Source of the DNA: Jannaschia seohaensis
GTDB lineage: Bacteria; Pseudomonadota; Alphaproteobacteria; Rhodobacterales; Rhodobacteraceae
Reading direction: 5' to 3'
DNA: 41,909 bases
Assembly (NCBI RefSeq): GCF_900116765.1
Contig: NZ_UETC01000020.1
Span: forward strand, 1 to 41,909
This document shows positions 24,765 to 32,788 of this stretch, piece after piece. Position 1 is the first letter of the stretch; the number at the start of each line of letters is the position of its first letter. The notes beneath the pieces are model-generated. The model did no database searches. It saw only the letters and a list, made by a program, of their open reading frames with translations, and was not told where the DNA came from. Both the position numbers and the translations under genes were made by a program.

Positions 24765-25640
24765 TCAGGAGGCTGGCCGCATTTCCGCAAGCCCGTCTTC
24801 CGGACCCGCGCTGGAGCACAGGCTGGCCAGCTTGCGCGGCTGGTCGTAGGGCCAGGGCGTCCCGCGATGCAGCACCGCGCGCTGATCCCAAAGCAGCACG
24901 CCCCCGACATCCCAGTGATGGGCGCAAACGAAACGCGGTTGGCTGCAGACGGCGATCAACTCCTCCAACAGCGCCTCGCCCTCGGCGGCGTCATAGCCCT
25001 CGACAGCGAAGGAATGGCTGGCGACATATCGCGCCTCGCGCCCGTTTACGGGGTTGGTCCAGACCGATTTCCATAGTTGATCCGGCCATTTGTTGAACAT
25101 CGGCAAGGCGGCGAGTCGCTCCGAGATCTTGCGCCGCGACTGGCTGTCGCGGTGCCTTGAGAGCCTCCGGCATCGCCGCCCAGGCCGCGCAAGTGCAGGC
25201 GAGTTCGGTCTCGCCGCCCTCACTGGTCACGACCTTGACGGTCAGGATGCTCACCAGCGCAGGCACCGGCAGGAAGGTGCTGTCCTAGTGCCACAGGAAA
25301 TTGGACCGGAGATTGAGCGTGTGCAGATCCATCTCGCCCGTCACGGAGCCATCGGCCCGCACATTCGACACCTCAGCGATCGCCATGGCGTCCTCGGGCT
25401 TGCGCCCATCGGCCGTCCGGTCCTCGACCGGGGCGACGGGAACAGCCAGCGGATGATGCGTCTCCTCCGTCATCGTTGGCGCGGGAAGAGCAGCGCGGAA
25501 TGCGCCTCGACGAGGGCATGGATGTCGCCGAAATGCCGGTCAGCCGTGACCTCGTTGAGATCGAGACCGCGCACGCGCAGGCCAAAGCTATCGCAGAGGG
25601 GGTGGCGGAAAGAGAGCTCATGCGACGAGGTCCGTGCCTC
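24765..25640 (-). pseudogene. TauD/TfdA-family 2-oxoglutarate dioxygenase, frameshifted
   Basis: Successive minus-strand frames read as one TauD/TfdA-family protein. The N-terminus has LSFRHPLCDSFGLRVRGLDL and ALVEAHSALLFPRQ. The middle has the first iron-ligand region, NLRSNFLWH with DSTFLP in a shifted position. Later come FNKWPDQLWKSVW, then HWDVGGVLLWDQRAVLHRGT with the second histidine, then RKLASLCS and a stop at 24765. At least three frame changes or stops (near 25473, 25285 and 25180) break it. The segments are collinear and near full length, so decay is fairly recent. Confidence 0.7.
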
Positions 25641-26220
25641 CTTGGGGTCCAGCCGCTTCTTCCAGGCTGAATGCCGGTAATCGACATTCTTCAGTCCCCG
25701 CCTTCGACGAAAGGGGTATGGGCATCCGCGACCGAGAAGCCGCCCGCCTCATGGGTGGCGTCGAACTCACGCAGGCGAGCCGCGTCCCGGAACCAGATGA
25801 TCCGAAGGTCGAAGGCCGCGATCTTCCCATCGACGCGGGCGAACTCGTGATGCGGCCAGACATCGGGGCATGGGCGTTCGACCATGTCCTCGGGCGGCAC
25901 CAGCGCGACGAGCAGGTTCGACCCATTGGGCACATGGCCCTCCAGCTTCGGGAAATGGTCGATGATCCGGGCGTCCACGGTGCGGCAGAGCTTCCGCCCG
26001 ATCTCCGTCGATATGGCCAGCGCATAGCCCGCCGCATAGCAGCCGCGATAGCTGTCGAAGCCAGTGATTCAGCCGATCCAGTCACGGGCCGGAACCGTGC
26101 GGAGCGTAACCTCCGTGATCGCCCCGTTAAGGCCCCAGGCACGGAGGATCTAAAGCGCGTCCTCGGCGTCGAAGACATGCTCGACGCGATGCTCTTCAGA
26201 CGAAGCCTTCATCGATGCGC
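25641..26220 (-). pseudogene. FAD-linked oxidase (GlcD-like) C-terminal relic
   Basis: The minus strand encodes EDAL-stop-ILRAWGLNGAITEVTLR, then GFDSYRGCYAAGYALAIS, then LEGHVPNGSNLLVALVPPED, then DATHEAGGFSVADAHTPFVE. After a frame change it reads LKNVDYRHSAWKKRLDP. The order (NG-x-ITE-x-TL..., later EAG...DAHT...DP) matches the distal part of FAD_binding_4/FAD-linked oxidases. Two internal stops and a frameshift are present, and the N-terminal FAD-binding half is absent. The last frame runs into the TauD/TfdA relic without a stop, suggesting the two genes were adjacent or overlapping. Confidence 0.5.
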
Positions 26221-26646
26221 CCCATCAGAACATGGGGTCGCTGCTTTTCAAGACCGGCTGCCAGCGCGGCATCCAGGCGCGGATTTCGACCCGGGCACTG
26301 GGCCATTCCCAGGCCGCCGGCGGCGTCACCGAGCGCCTGCGCGACCGCCTCTCAGGGCGGGAATTCGCAGCTCGATGAACATTCTGTTCCGCTCGGATCT
26401 CATCCGCTTCGTGGCCTACCGCGAGGGATGGAGGCCGCCATGGCGACGCGGGGCGCAAGGAAAGTCGTGGGCGACGCGGAGCTGGAAATCGACTTGACCT
26501 CGGCAAATACTCGGACCGTCAAAGCCATGGACGCCGCGCGCATTCGGGCCGCGATGGCCGCGCGCACCGACGCGACCGAAGCCGCCGAGGCCCAGCGGGC
26601 GGCGGCCCGCGCAGCCATCGCCTTCAAGAAAGACGGGTTCGATATC
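26221..26646. other. Unassigned decayed sequence between two relics
   Basis: No intact gene. A plus-strand frame is open from about 26440 and encodes an Ala/Arg-rich segment (for example IDLTSANTRTVKAMDAARI). It runs in frame into the dioxygenase relic but does not resemble a dioxygenase N-terminal domain. It may be foreign sequence fused by deletion. Confidence 0.4.
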
Positions 26647-27140
26647 CATGACGTCGAGGGCGCCCTGCTCGATGTCTAGCAGGCCAATGACGAAGGTTTC
26701 TACCACGTGCAGCAAAAGGGGCTGCAACCCGATTTCAACCTGCGCGGCCGGTTCAGGACCGGCGCGGATGGCAGCTATTGGTTCAAGGCGGTGAAGCCGA
26801 AATTCTATCCGATCCCGGATCACGGGCCGGTGGGCAAGCTGCTGGGCGCGCTCGGACGTCATCCCTACCGGCCCGCGCATCTGCATTACACCGTGCAGGC
26901 GCCGGGGCACGACCCGCTGGCCACGCATATCTTTGATCCGGGCGCCCCCATATCCGCTCGGACGCGGTGTCCGGCGTGAAGCAATCGCTGCTTGCCGAGT
27001 TCGTATTCATCGACGACCCGGCCGCCACCGCCGAGGCCGGCATGCCCGGGCCGTTCTGGGACGTTGTCTTCGACTTTACCTTGGCCGCAGATCAGGGTCA
27101 GATGGCCGTTACCCATCACGATCCGGGAACTCCGACATGA
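26647..27140 (+). pseudogene. Intradiol ring-cleavage dioxygenase (hydroxyquinol 1,2-dioxygenase-like), broken
   Basis: The plus strand encodes EGALLDV-stop-QANDEGFYHVQQKG, then DFNLRGRFRTGADGSYWF, then FYPIPDHGPVGKLL, then HPYRPAHLHYTVQAPG. This is the catalytic domain of intradiol dioxygenases, with the iron-binding Tyr and the HxH ligands retained. The TAG at 26677-26679 stands where the family has tryptophan. One missing base near 26950 shifts the frame, after which the expected C-terminus (IRSDAVSGVKQSLL, PGPFWDVVFDFTL) continues to a TGA at 27138-27140. That stop overlaps the ATG of the next gene. The N-terminal domain is missing. The native role would have been aromatic ring cleavage. 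Confidence 0.78.
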
Positions 27141-27967
27141 GCGATCCAGTCATCATTTGCGTTGCAATCACCGGCTCCGTGCCACGCAAATCGGACAACC
27201 CGGCGGTGCCGATCACAGTGGAGGAACAGCTCGAGTCCACCCAGGCGGCCTTCGAGGCGGGCGCCAGCATCGCCCATTGCCATGTCCGTTTGGATGACGG
27301 CACGCCGACCTCGGACCCGGAGCGCTTCGCACGGCTCAAGGAGGGCATCGAGGCGCATTGCCCCGGCATGATCGTTCAGCTCTCCACCGGAGGTCGGTCG
27401 GGGGCCGGCCAGGAAAGGGGTGGGATGATCCCGCTGCGCCCGGACATGTGCTCGCTCTCGGTCGGATCCAACAACTTCCCCACCCGCGTCTACGAGAACC
27501 CGCCCGATCTGGTCGACTGGCTGGCCGCCGAGATGGCCGCCTATGACGTGGTGCCCGAGATCGAATGCTTCGACCTGAGCCATCTCTACCAGGCCGCGAA
27601 GATGCATGCGGACGGGCGGCTGCCCCGGCTGCCCTATTGCCAGTTCGTGATGGGCGTGAAGAACGCGATGCCCGCGGATCGCGTCGCCTTCGACGCGATG
27701 CTGACGTCCAAGCGCCACCTCTTCGGCGATGCGCCCTGGTGCGCGGCGGGGATCGGCCCGGCGCAGCTGGAGCTGAACGACTGGGCCATCGCGGCCGGTG
27801 GCCATGCCCGCACCGGACTGGAGGACAACATCCGCCTCGACCGCGATACGCTGGCGCCGTCGAACGCCGCCCTGGTCGCGCGCACGGTCGAGGTGGCCGC
27901 GCGTCACGGACGACCGGTCGCCACCCCCGCCGAGGCCCGCGCGATTCTGGGCCTGCGCGCCGCCTGA
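27137..27967 (+). CDS. Beta-keto acid cleavage enzyme (BKACE/DUF849 family)
   Basis: A 276-residue zinc-dependent enzyme of the family typified by 3-keto-5-aminohexanoate cleavage enzyme, which condenses a beta-keto acid with acetyl-CoA to give acetoacetate and a CoA ester. Landmarks are VAITGSVPRKSDNP at the start, AHCHVR with the HxH zinc ligands near residue 47, STGGRSG, and the late GLEDNI followed by APSNAALV. It is full length with no lesion, in contrast to its neighbours. ATG 27137 overlaps the stop of the dioxygenase relic (ATGA), showing they were once one operon. The actual beta-keto acid is unknown. Confidence 0.88.
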   Translation: MSDPVIICVAITGSVPRKSDNPAVPITVEEQLESTQAAFEAGASIAHCHVRLDDGTPTSDPERFARLKEGIEAHCPGMIVQLSTGGRSGAGQERGGMIPLRPDMCSLSVGSNNFPTRVYENPPDLVDWLAAEMAAYDVVPEIECFDLSHLYQAAKMHADGRLPRLPYCQFVMGVKNAMPADRVAFDAMLTSKRHLFGDAPWCAAGIGPAQLELNDWAIAAGGHARTGLEDNIRLDRDTLAPSNAALVARTVEVAARHGRPVATPAEARAILGLRAA

Positions 27968-28308
27968 CGGGGCGCGTGAGCCTGTCGCACGGGGCACCGT
28001 GGGGCGGGCGGCATCGCGGGGCCCGGTACGAAGGGCGGGACGAAGGCGTCAGGTCAGGATGGGGCGCACCCTGCCCGGACCGGAGCGCCCCAAGGGCTTT
28101 TCCGGGAGAGATGGGAGCCCGGTGCGGCTTTGCGGGGATTTGGGCGACGGCCCGCCTGGTCATCGCGGATCGACACCGGACGGCGCGCCTCTGGTCCACC
28201 GTATCCGCGTTCCACAGCTCGCCTAACCGATGCTCCAAGTCCCCTGAAGGCGCGGACCGGGCCCATCGGTGACGTGATCCACGCCGGTCCAGACGGCGCC
28301 CCCGCTTC
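27968..28308. other. Non-coding stretch after the BKACE gene
   Basis: About 340 bp. The plus frames show no family motif and the only long openings are on both strands at once. No terminator was identified. Probably further decayed sequence. Confidence 0.45.
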
Positions 28309-29025
28309 ATGCCCCCCCAGAGCGACGCGCACCGGACCGGCGCCTTCCACCGCATCGACACGCCCGAGGGCGCGGAGGCCCGGGTCGCGCCCGAGGCATC
28401 CGCGCATGACGCCGCCCCTGCCAAGCATGCCGAGCATATGGCCGTGCTCTATCTGGTCGCGCGGTCGTCCATGGCGACTGGTTCGATCCCGCCATCCGGT
28501 CCGAGGGCGAGGTGCCGGGCGCGAGCCCCCGCGTTTTGATCCCCGAGAGGATCGAGCTCGCCTATGGCGGCGTTGCGGAGGCAGCCCTGTTCACGCTGCA
28601 GGTCGACGGCCACCGGACTGACCTTCACCACCGAGGGGGCCGCGCGAATGCGGCTCGACAGGATGGTCACGTGACCGAGCGGTCGCCTGACCATCGGCAC
28701 GGCGGAGATCCTGGTCACCGGCGAGGTGACCATCGACTACGTCCATTCCGGTGCCGTCGACACCGGATGGGACCCGATGCTGCCGGGCCGCGAGATGATC
28801 GCGCTGAGCAGCCCGACGATCCATGGAGCGACGGTTCAGGCCCATGCCAAGGTCTCGGACGCGCCCCATGTCGGGCGACACCTCCATCGCCTTCGCCACG
28901 CTGCCCGAGGGCTGGGCGCCGGGCGACAGGATCGTGATCGCGGGCACTGGCTTCGAAGGGCACAAACAGGACAACGACATCCGCGGCATCCGCTGGCAAG
29001 AGCGCCCGGTTCTCGGAGCTGGGTG
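28309..29025 (+). pseudogene. G8-domain protein relic, multiply frameshifted
   Basis: Across three frames the plus strand gives the G8-domain pattern in order: HGDWFDPAIRSEGEVPGASP, then RVLIPERIELAYGGVAEAAL, then LFTLQVDG, then LTIGTAEILVTGEVTIDYVH, then TGWDPMLPGREMIALSS, then IHGATVQAHAKVSDAP, then GDTSIAFATLPEGWAPGDRI, then VIAGTGFEGH. G8 domains are found in large secreted or surface beta-rich proteins, often with calcium-binding repeats. The N-terminal Asp/Ala/His-rich segment (PAKHAEHMAVL) is consistent with such bacterial proteins. Frame changes near 28450, 28640 and 28860, and loss of everything downstream, show a decayed gene. Confidence 0.6.
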
Positions 29026-29149
29026 AGCGGTTCGAGCTCCCCGATCGGCCGGTGCCCCAGGGCCGAACCCTTCGGCGTGTTCCGGACCACCAGCTATGTG
29101 GGCTTTCTCGTTCCCTCCCCGCCGGAGCAAGCCGCGCGATCGACACAGG

Positions 29150-29408
29150 CGCCTGTCAGCACGCTCTCAATAAGCGGCGCGCGCTCACGGCCGAGGCGCA
29201 TCGCTTCGTCAAACCCTACGACGCCCTGCTCTACCCCTCGGCGATCAGCCCCGCCTGCTTGATCGAGACGACGGAGGCGCCGCCGGGCGAAGCGCCAGAG
29301 GACTGGTGCTGGCGCCCCTACGCCTCCATCCTCAACAGGAGCGGCAAGTCCGCACCTGCAGTCCCGGCCAGGGAGGAGCGGCTGCTGGCCATTGGACGCG
29401 CGCTCTGA
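29150..29408 (+). pseudogene. Amidase C-terminal relic
   Basis: The frame ending at 29408 encodes FVKPYDALLYPSAISPACLI, then TTEAPPGEAPEDWCWRPYAS, then LNRSGKSAPAVPA, ending ERLLAIGRAL. This matches the distal end of amidase-signature proteins (YD-x-L-x-P...N-x-x-G-x-P-x-x-x-VPAG...LL). The segment between VPA and the end is shortened. The Ser-Ser-Lys catalytic region is absent. Confidence 0.55.
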
Positions 29409-29417
29409 GGCCAGGGA

Positions 29418-30641
29418 TCAGCGGGGCGTCCGAGCGGCCAGCGCCCGGATCGCGCCCTCCAGCGCATCGACCGCCGCGCCCATGTCCTCTGGCGCGGCGT
29501 ATTCGTCCGGGCGGTGGCTGACGCCGCCCCGGCACGGCAGAAAGAGCATCGCGACGGGGCAGAGGTCGGCCATGGCCGAGGCGTCATGGGTCGCGCCGGA
29601 GGGCAGATGCGGTGCATCGCCGCCCGCGCCGGTGGCAAGGGCCGCCATCAGGCCGGGGTCGCAGGCGGTTGCGGCCTGGGCATAGGTCCGCTCCATCGTG
29701 ACCCCGAGACCCTCCGCCTGGGCGAGGCTGGCGAAGCGCTCCTTCATCCGGGCGACGAAGGCATCGCGGGCGGCGTCCCTGGGCGCCCGGACTTCCAGGG
29801 TGAAAGCGACCCGGTCGGGGATCGCGTTAACCGCGCCGGGGCCAAGGGTCAGCGTACCGACCGTCGCGCGGATCTCTCCGGCCTCCACCGCCTCCCGCGC
29901 CACGGCGTCGATCATGCGCGCGGCGCCGACCAGCGCGTCGCGGCGGCCGCGCATCGGCACCGTCCCGGCATGGCCGGTTTCTCCGGCGACGGTCACTGCA
30001 TAACGGGCGATGCCGCAGATCGCCGTCACGATGCCGAGCGGCTGGCCCGCCCGCTCCAGCACTGGGCCCTGCTCGATATGCGCCTCCAGATACCCGACAG
30101 GCGGCGCGTCCCAATCGGCCAAGGAGGCGAGACCCGACGTCTCGACCCCGAAATCGCGCATCGCGGCGCCCATCTCGACCCCGTCCGCGTCGCGCATCAT
30201 CAGCACGGCCGGGTCCAGCGTCCCGGCCAGCGCGCGCGGGCCGATCAGCGCCGTGGGAAAGCGCACCCCCTCTTCGTCGGCGAAGGCCAGCACTTCCAGC
30301 CCGAAGGGCAGCGCGTCCCAGCGGTCCCGGAAACGCGCGGCGGCGAGGCAGCCCAGCGCGATGCCCATGATGCCGTCGTAGGCGCCTCCGCGCCGGACAC
30401 TGTCCTGATGGGAGCCCAGCAGCAGCCGGGGCGTGGCCGCCGCCGCGGGCGACCGGCCGCGCAGCGTGCCGGCCGCGTCCAGCGCGACCTCCAGCCCCGC
30501 ATCCCGCATCCAGGCCTCGATTTCCTGCAAGGCGGCGCGATGCTCGGGCGTCCAGGGCAAGCGCGTAACACCCGGCCTGCCCGCGCTACAGCCCGCGATG
30601 CGCGCCAGACGCTCCGCCGCGAGGGATCCGTCATCGGGCAT
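29418..30641 (-). CDS. M20-family amidohydrolase (N-carbamoyl-amino acid hydrolase/allantoate amidohydrolase type)
   Basis: A 407-residue Zn-dependent hydrolase. Metal-ligand motifs are in order: GSHQDSV (His), GGAYDG (bridging Asp), FADEEG (Glu pair), then EAHIEQGP (His) typical of the allantoate amidohydrolase/beta-ureidopropionase/L-carbamoylase branch, and a late HDA. It would remove a carbamoyl or ureido group from an amino acid-like substrate in the cytoplasm. ATG 30641 is preferred over 30659 because AGGAG lies 8 bp before it. A perfect palindrome at 30658-30673 lies just upstream, and the GntR gene is divergent, implying control by that regulator. Confidence 0.9.
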   Translation of the reverse strand: MPDDGSLAAERLARIAGCSAGRPGVTRLPWTPEHRAALQEIEAWMRDAGLEVALDAAGTLRGRSPAAAATPRLLLGSHQDSVRRGGAYDGIMGIALGCLAAARFRDRWDALPFGLEVLAFADEEGVRFPTALIGPRALAGTLDPAVLMMRDADGVEMGAAMRDFGVETSGLASLADWDAPPVGYLEAHIEQGPVLERAGQPLGIVTAICGIARYAVTVAGETGHAGTVPMRGRRDALVGAARMIDAVAREAVEAGEIRATVGTLTLGPGAVNAIPDRVAFTLEVRAPRDAARDAFVARMKERFASLAQAEGLGVTMERTYAQAATACDPGLMAALATGAGGDAPHLPSGATHDASAMADLCPVAMLFLPCRGGVSHRPDEYAAPEDMGAAVDALEGAIRALAARTPR

Positions 30642-30657
30642 GCGCAAAGCTCCTTGC

Positions 30658-30673
30658 ATTTATCATGATAAAT
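30658..30673. promoter_or_regulatory. Candidate GntR operator, perfect 16-bp palindrome
   Basis: ATTTATCATGATAAAT, perfectly self-complementary and AT-rich in GC-rich surroundings. It lies 17 bp before the M20 hydrolase start and 42 bp before the divergent gntR start. Near-copies occur at 32699-32714 and 32727-32742. Confidence 0.75.
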
Positions 30674-30715
30674 TGCTTCTGTTCCTAACGCCTTCCGCCG
30701 AAGCGCGCCAGCCCC

Positions 30716-31483
30716 ATGGAGGCCCGTTTGTCCCGACCCGACCCGCTCCGCCCGCGAAGATCCCGCCCGGTCCAGGTCGCCGAAGCGATCAAGGGCTGGG
30801 TCGTGGAACAGGGCCTACGGCCCGGTGACCGGCTGCCGGGCGAGGCGGAGATGATCGCGCGGTTCGGCATGGCCAAGGGCACGATCCGCGAGGCGATGCG
30901 CCTGCTCCAAGCCCAGGGGCTGATCGAGACTAAGACCGGCCCGGGGGGCGGCAGCTTCGTGGGCGAGGTCTCGACCGAGCGGGCGCAGTCGCTGCTGGCG
31001 AACTACTTCTACTTCCGCGACATCTCCATCGACGATGTCTACGCGCTGCGCATCCGGCTGGAGCCGGACAACGCCGCGGCCCTGGCCGGACGGCTGACCG
31101 CCGCGCAGTTGGACGAGTTGCGGGCGATCCTCAGCCGCTACGCGGCCCCCGCCACCGACGCCGCCGAGGAACGCGCGCAGCATGTCGCGTCGCTAGAGTT
31201 CCACGCCCGGCTCGCCTCCTTTGCCGAGAACGCGCTGCTAGGCTTCTTCATCGGCTTCCTGGCGCAGATCCTGACCGATCTGACGGTCTTCCAAAAGCTC
31301 TACTCCCAGCCGAACCACCAGCTGTGGCGCGAGGGGCGCGACCACCATATCGCCCTGATCGCCGCGCTGGAGCGGGGCGACGCGGAGGCCGCCCATGACA
31401 TCATGCTTGAACATATGCAGCTGGCCCGCCGCCTGATGGAGGACCAGCAGGCCGTGGTGCTCAAGCGCTTCTTCGCGGACTGA
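30716..31483 (+). CDS. GntR-family regulator, FCD (FadR) subfamily
   Basis: A 255-residue regulator. The N-terminal winged helix is LPGEAEMIARFGMAKGTIRE followed by AMRLLQAQGLIETKTGPGGG (about residues 40-80). The C-terminal all-helical FCD ligand domain starts near 100 and carries histidines expected to bind metal or effector (FHARLA, GRDHHIALI, LEHMQ). It is divergent from the M20 hydrolase. The shared 75-bp gap holds a perfect palindrome, two near-copies of which lie in the promoter region of the DUF1028 gene and second ABC operon, so it most likely controls all of these. The ribosome site before ATG 30716 is weak. Confidence 0.9.
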   Translation: MEARLSRPDPLRPRRSRPVQVAEAIKGWVVEQGLRPGDRLPGEAEMIARFGMAKGTIREAMRLLQAQGLIETKTGPGGGSFVGEVSTERAQSLLANYFYFRDISIDDVYALRIRLEPDNAAALAGRLTAAQLDELRAILSRYAAPATDAAEERAQHVASLEFHARLASFAENALLGFFIGFLAQILTDLTVFQKLYSQPNHQLWREGRDHHIALIAALERGDAEAAHDIMLEHMQLARRLMEDQQAVVLKRFFAD

Positions 31484-31499
31484 CCGATCCCGCAGGCGT

Positions 31500-32008
31500 G
31501 CGGCCCCATCTCGCCGCGTCGGTCTACCCGTCGCCGTGTCGGCCTCTGCCTGCCCGGCGGAGAGGTGATCGGCCCGGAGAACGGGCGCCTGCCCTACTCG
31601 GTCCGGAGCGTCTCGAAGGGGTCCCCTGGCGCTGGTGCTGGGCCGGAGCGGCGCCGATCCGTAGCACCGCGTCGGGCAGGAGCCACCGGACACGGATTTC
31701 GGCATCTATGCCCGTCATTGCGCCGTCGCGATGGATTGCGCGCGGTTGGCGCGGTCCGGTGCTGACGCGGCGCGGCTGGTGCACGCGAGGATGGCACCTG
31801 CGGCCAATATGAGGGGTTCGGCAAATTCGCCCTCCGAGCCGGCCTGCCGGGCAGGAGCGGTGTGGACGGCGACATTCTGGTCGTCGCGCCGGGCCGCGCT
31901 TCTGTCGCGGTGCGGTCGCCGGGTTTCGACTATTACGGCAGCCGCAAGGTGGGGACTCAGCTGACCGAGCAGGTCGCCATCTATGCGGGGTGGTCCGCCT
32001 TCTGGCGG
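31500..32008 (+). pseudogene. Glutaminase (GlsA-like) relic with internal deletion
   Basis: Plus-strand frames give glutaminase landmarks in order: LPGGEVIGPENGRLPYSVRS with SVSK (the catalytic serine-lysine region), then DTDFGIYA, then HCAVAMDCARLARSGADAAR, then YEGFGKFALRAGLPGRSGVD, then GDILVVAPGRASVAVRSPGF. Only about 500 bp remain of a gene normally near 920 bp. The central segment is deleted and several frameshifts are present. It lies directly after gntR in the same direction, so it may once have belonged to that regulon. Its end overlaps the convergent DUF1028 gene. Confidence 0.65.
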
Positions 32009-32670
32009 CTGGCGGCGCCGCGCCAAGGCGTGGCGCGGGTGGGCACTTCGGCGGCCCAGGCGGCATAGTCTCCGGTCGTGGCGGCCAGGTGCAGGGCACG
32101 CAAATCCGCCAGGGGCCGCTCCGCCCGGTCGATGCGCAGCGTCAGCGGCGCGGCGTCCCGAGCCAGCACCAGGAGCGCCGCCGACTGAAACCCGCGGCTG
32201 TCGCCCCCCGCCTCCGCCGCGGCGTCGAGCGCGGCCAGCAGCCGGGCGGCGAGATCGCCGCGCGCGGAGAGAAAGCCATCGAGACAGGCGTCCAGAACTG
32301 CCTCCGAGGCCAAAAGGTTGCCTGCCACGATCACCTCCGGGGCCGTCCGCGCCCCGGCGGCGGGCGTGTTGCCCGTGCCGGTATGGGCGCCGGTGCCGCC
32401 GCCCGCGTCCAGCGCCGACAACTGGCGCATCTCGCGCCCCGGATCGGGCGCGACCACGCCCGCCACCGCCGCCGCAGCGCCCTGCCCCGCGCGCATCGCC
32501 GCCAGCACGTCCTCGCCCCAGAGCGTCGAGGGCAGCGCCCCTTGCGAGGCGGAAAGCCCCGCCTCCAGGTCGCCGCGCAAGACCCAGCCGCCGACGCAGA
32601 GGCTGCCGGTCGCCGCAGCGCTCCCCAGGCTGCCCGATTCTTCATCGCGCGCGAGGATCGAGATCGTCAT
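31981..32670 (-). CDS. DUF1028 family protein (Ntn-hydrolase-like fold)
   Basis: A 229-residue protein of the DUF1028 family. The N-terminus MTISILARDEESGSLGSAAA followed by TGSLCVGGWV is the family signature; members have an Ntn-hydrolase-like fold but no proven general reaction. ATG 32670 is chosen over 32700 because GAGGAGGAGG lies 10-20 bp before it and the family always begins at this point. It is divergent from the second ABC operon, and a palindromic site at 32699-32714 lies just upstream. DUF1028 genes often accompany amino acid/amide hydrolases and peptide transporters, so a hydrolytic role with the M20 enzyme is plausible. Confidence 0.85.
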   Translation of the reverse strand: MTISILARDEESGSLGSAAATGSLCVGGWVLRGDLEAGLSASQGALPSTLWGEDVLAAMRAGQGAAAAVAGVVAPDPGREMRQLSALDAGGGTGAHTGTGNTPAAGARTAPEVIVAGNLLASEAVLDACLDGFLSARGDLAARLLAALDAAAEAGGDSRGFQSAALLVLARDAAPLTLRIDRAERPLADLRALHLAATTGDYAAWAAEVPTRATPWRGAASRQKADHPA

Positions 32671-32698
32671 GCGTGCTGTCCTCCTCCTCGGGGCTTGC

Positions 32699-32714
32699 AT
32701 TTATCATGAGAATT
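32699..32714. promoter_or_regulatory. Candidate GntR operator copy, DUF1028 side
   Basis: ATTTATCATGAGAATT, 14 of 16 matches to the perfect palindrome at 30658-30673. It lies 29 bp upstream of the DUF1028 start, just beyond its ribosome site. Confidence 0.65.
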
Positions 32715-32726
32715 CGCCCAGACTGA

Positions 32727-32742
32727 ATTTATAGTGATAAAT
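32727..32742. promoter_or_regulatory. Candidate GntR operator copy, ABC-operon side
   Basis: ATTTATAGTGATAAAT, 14 of 16 matches to the palindrome at 30658-30673. Its centre is 28 bp from that of the preceding copy, and it lies 47 bp before the substrate-binding-protein start. Confidence 0.65.
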
Positions 32743-32788
32743 TAGCCGGACCGAAGCAACCCCCGGCACCAGCACGGAGGCCCCGAAC

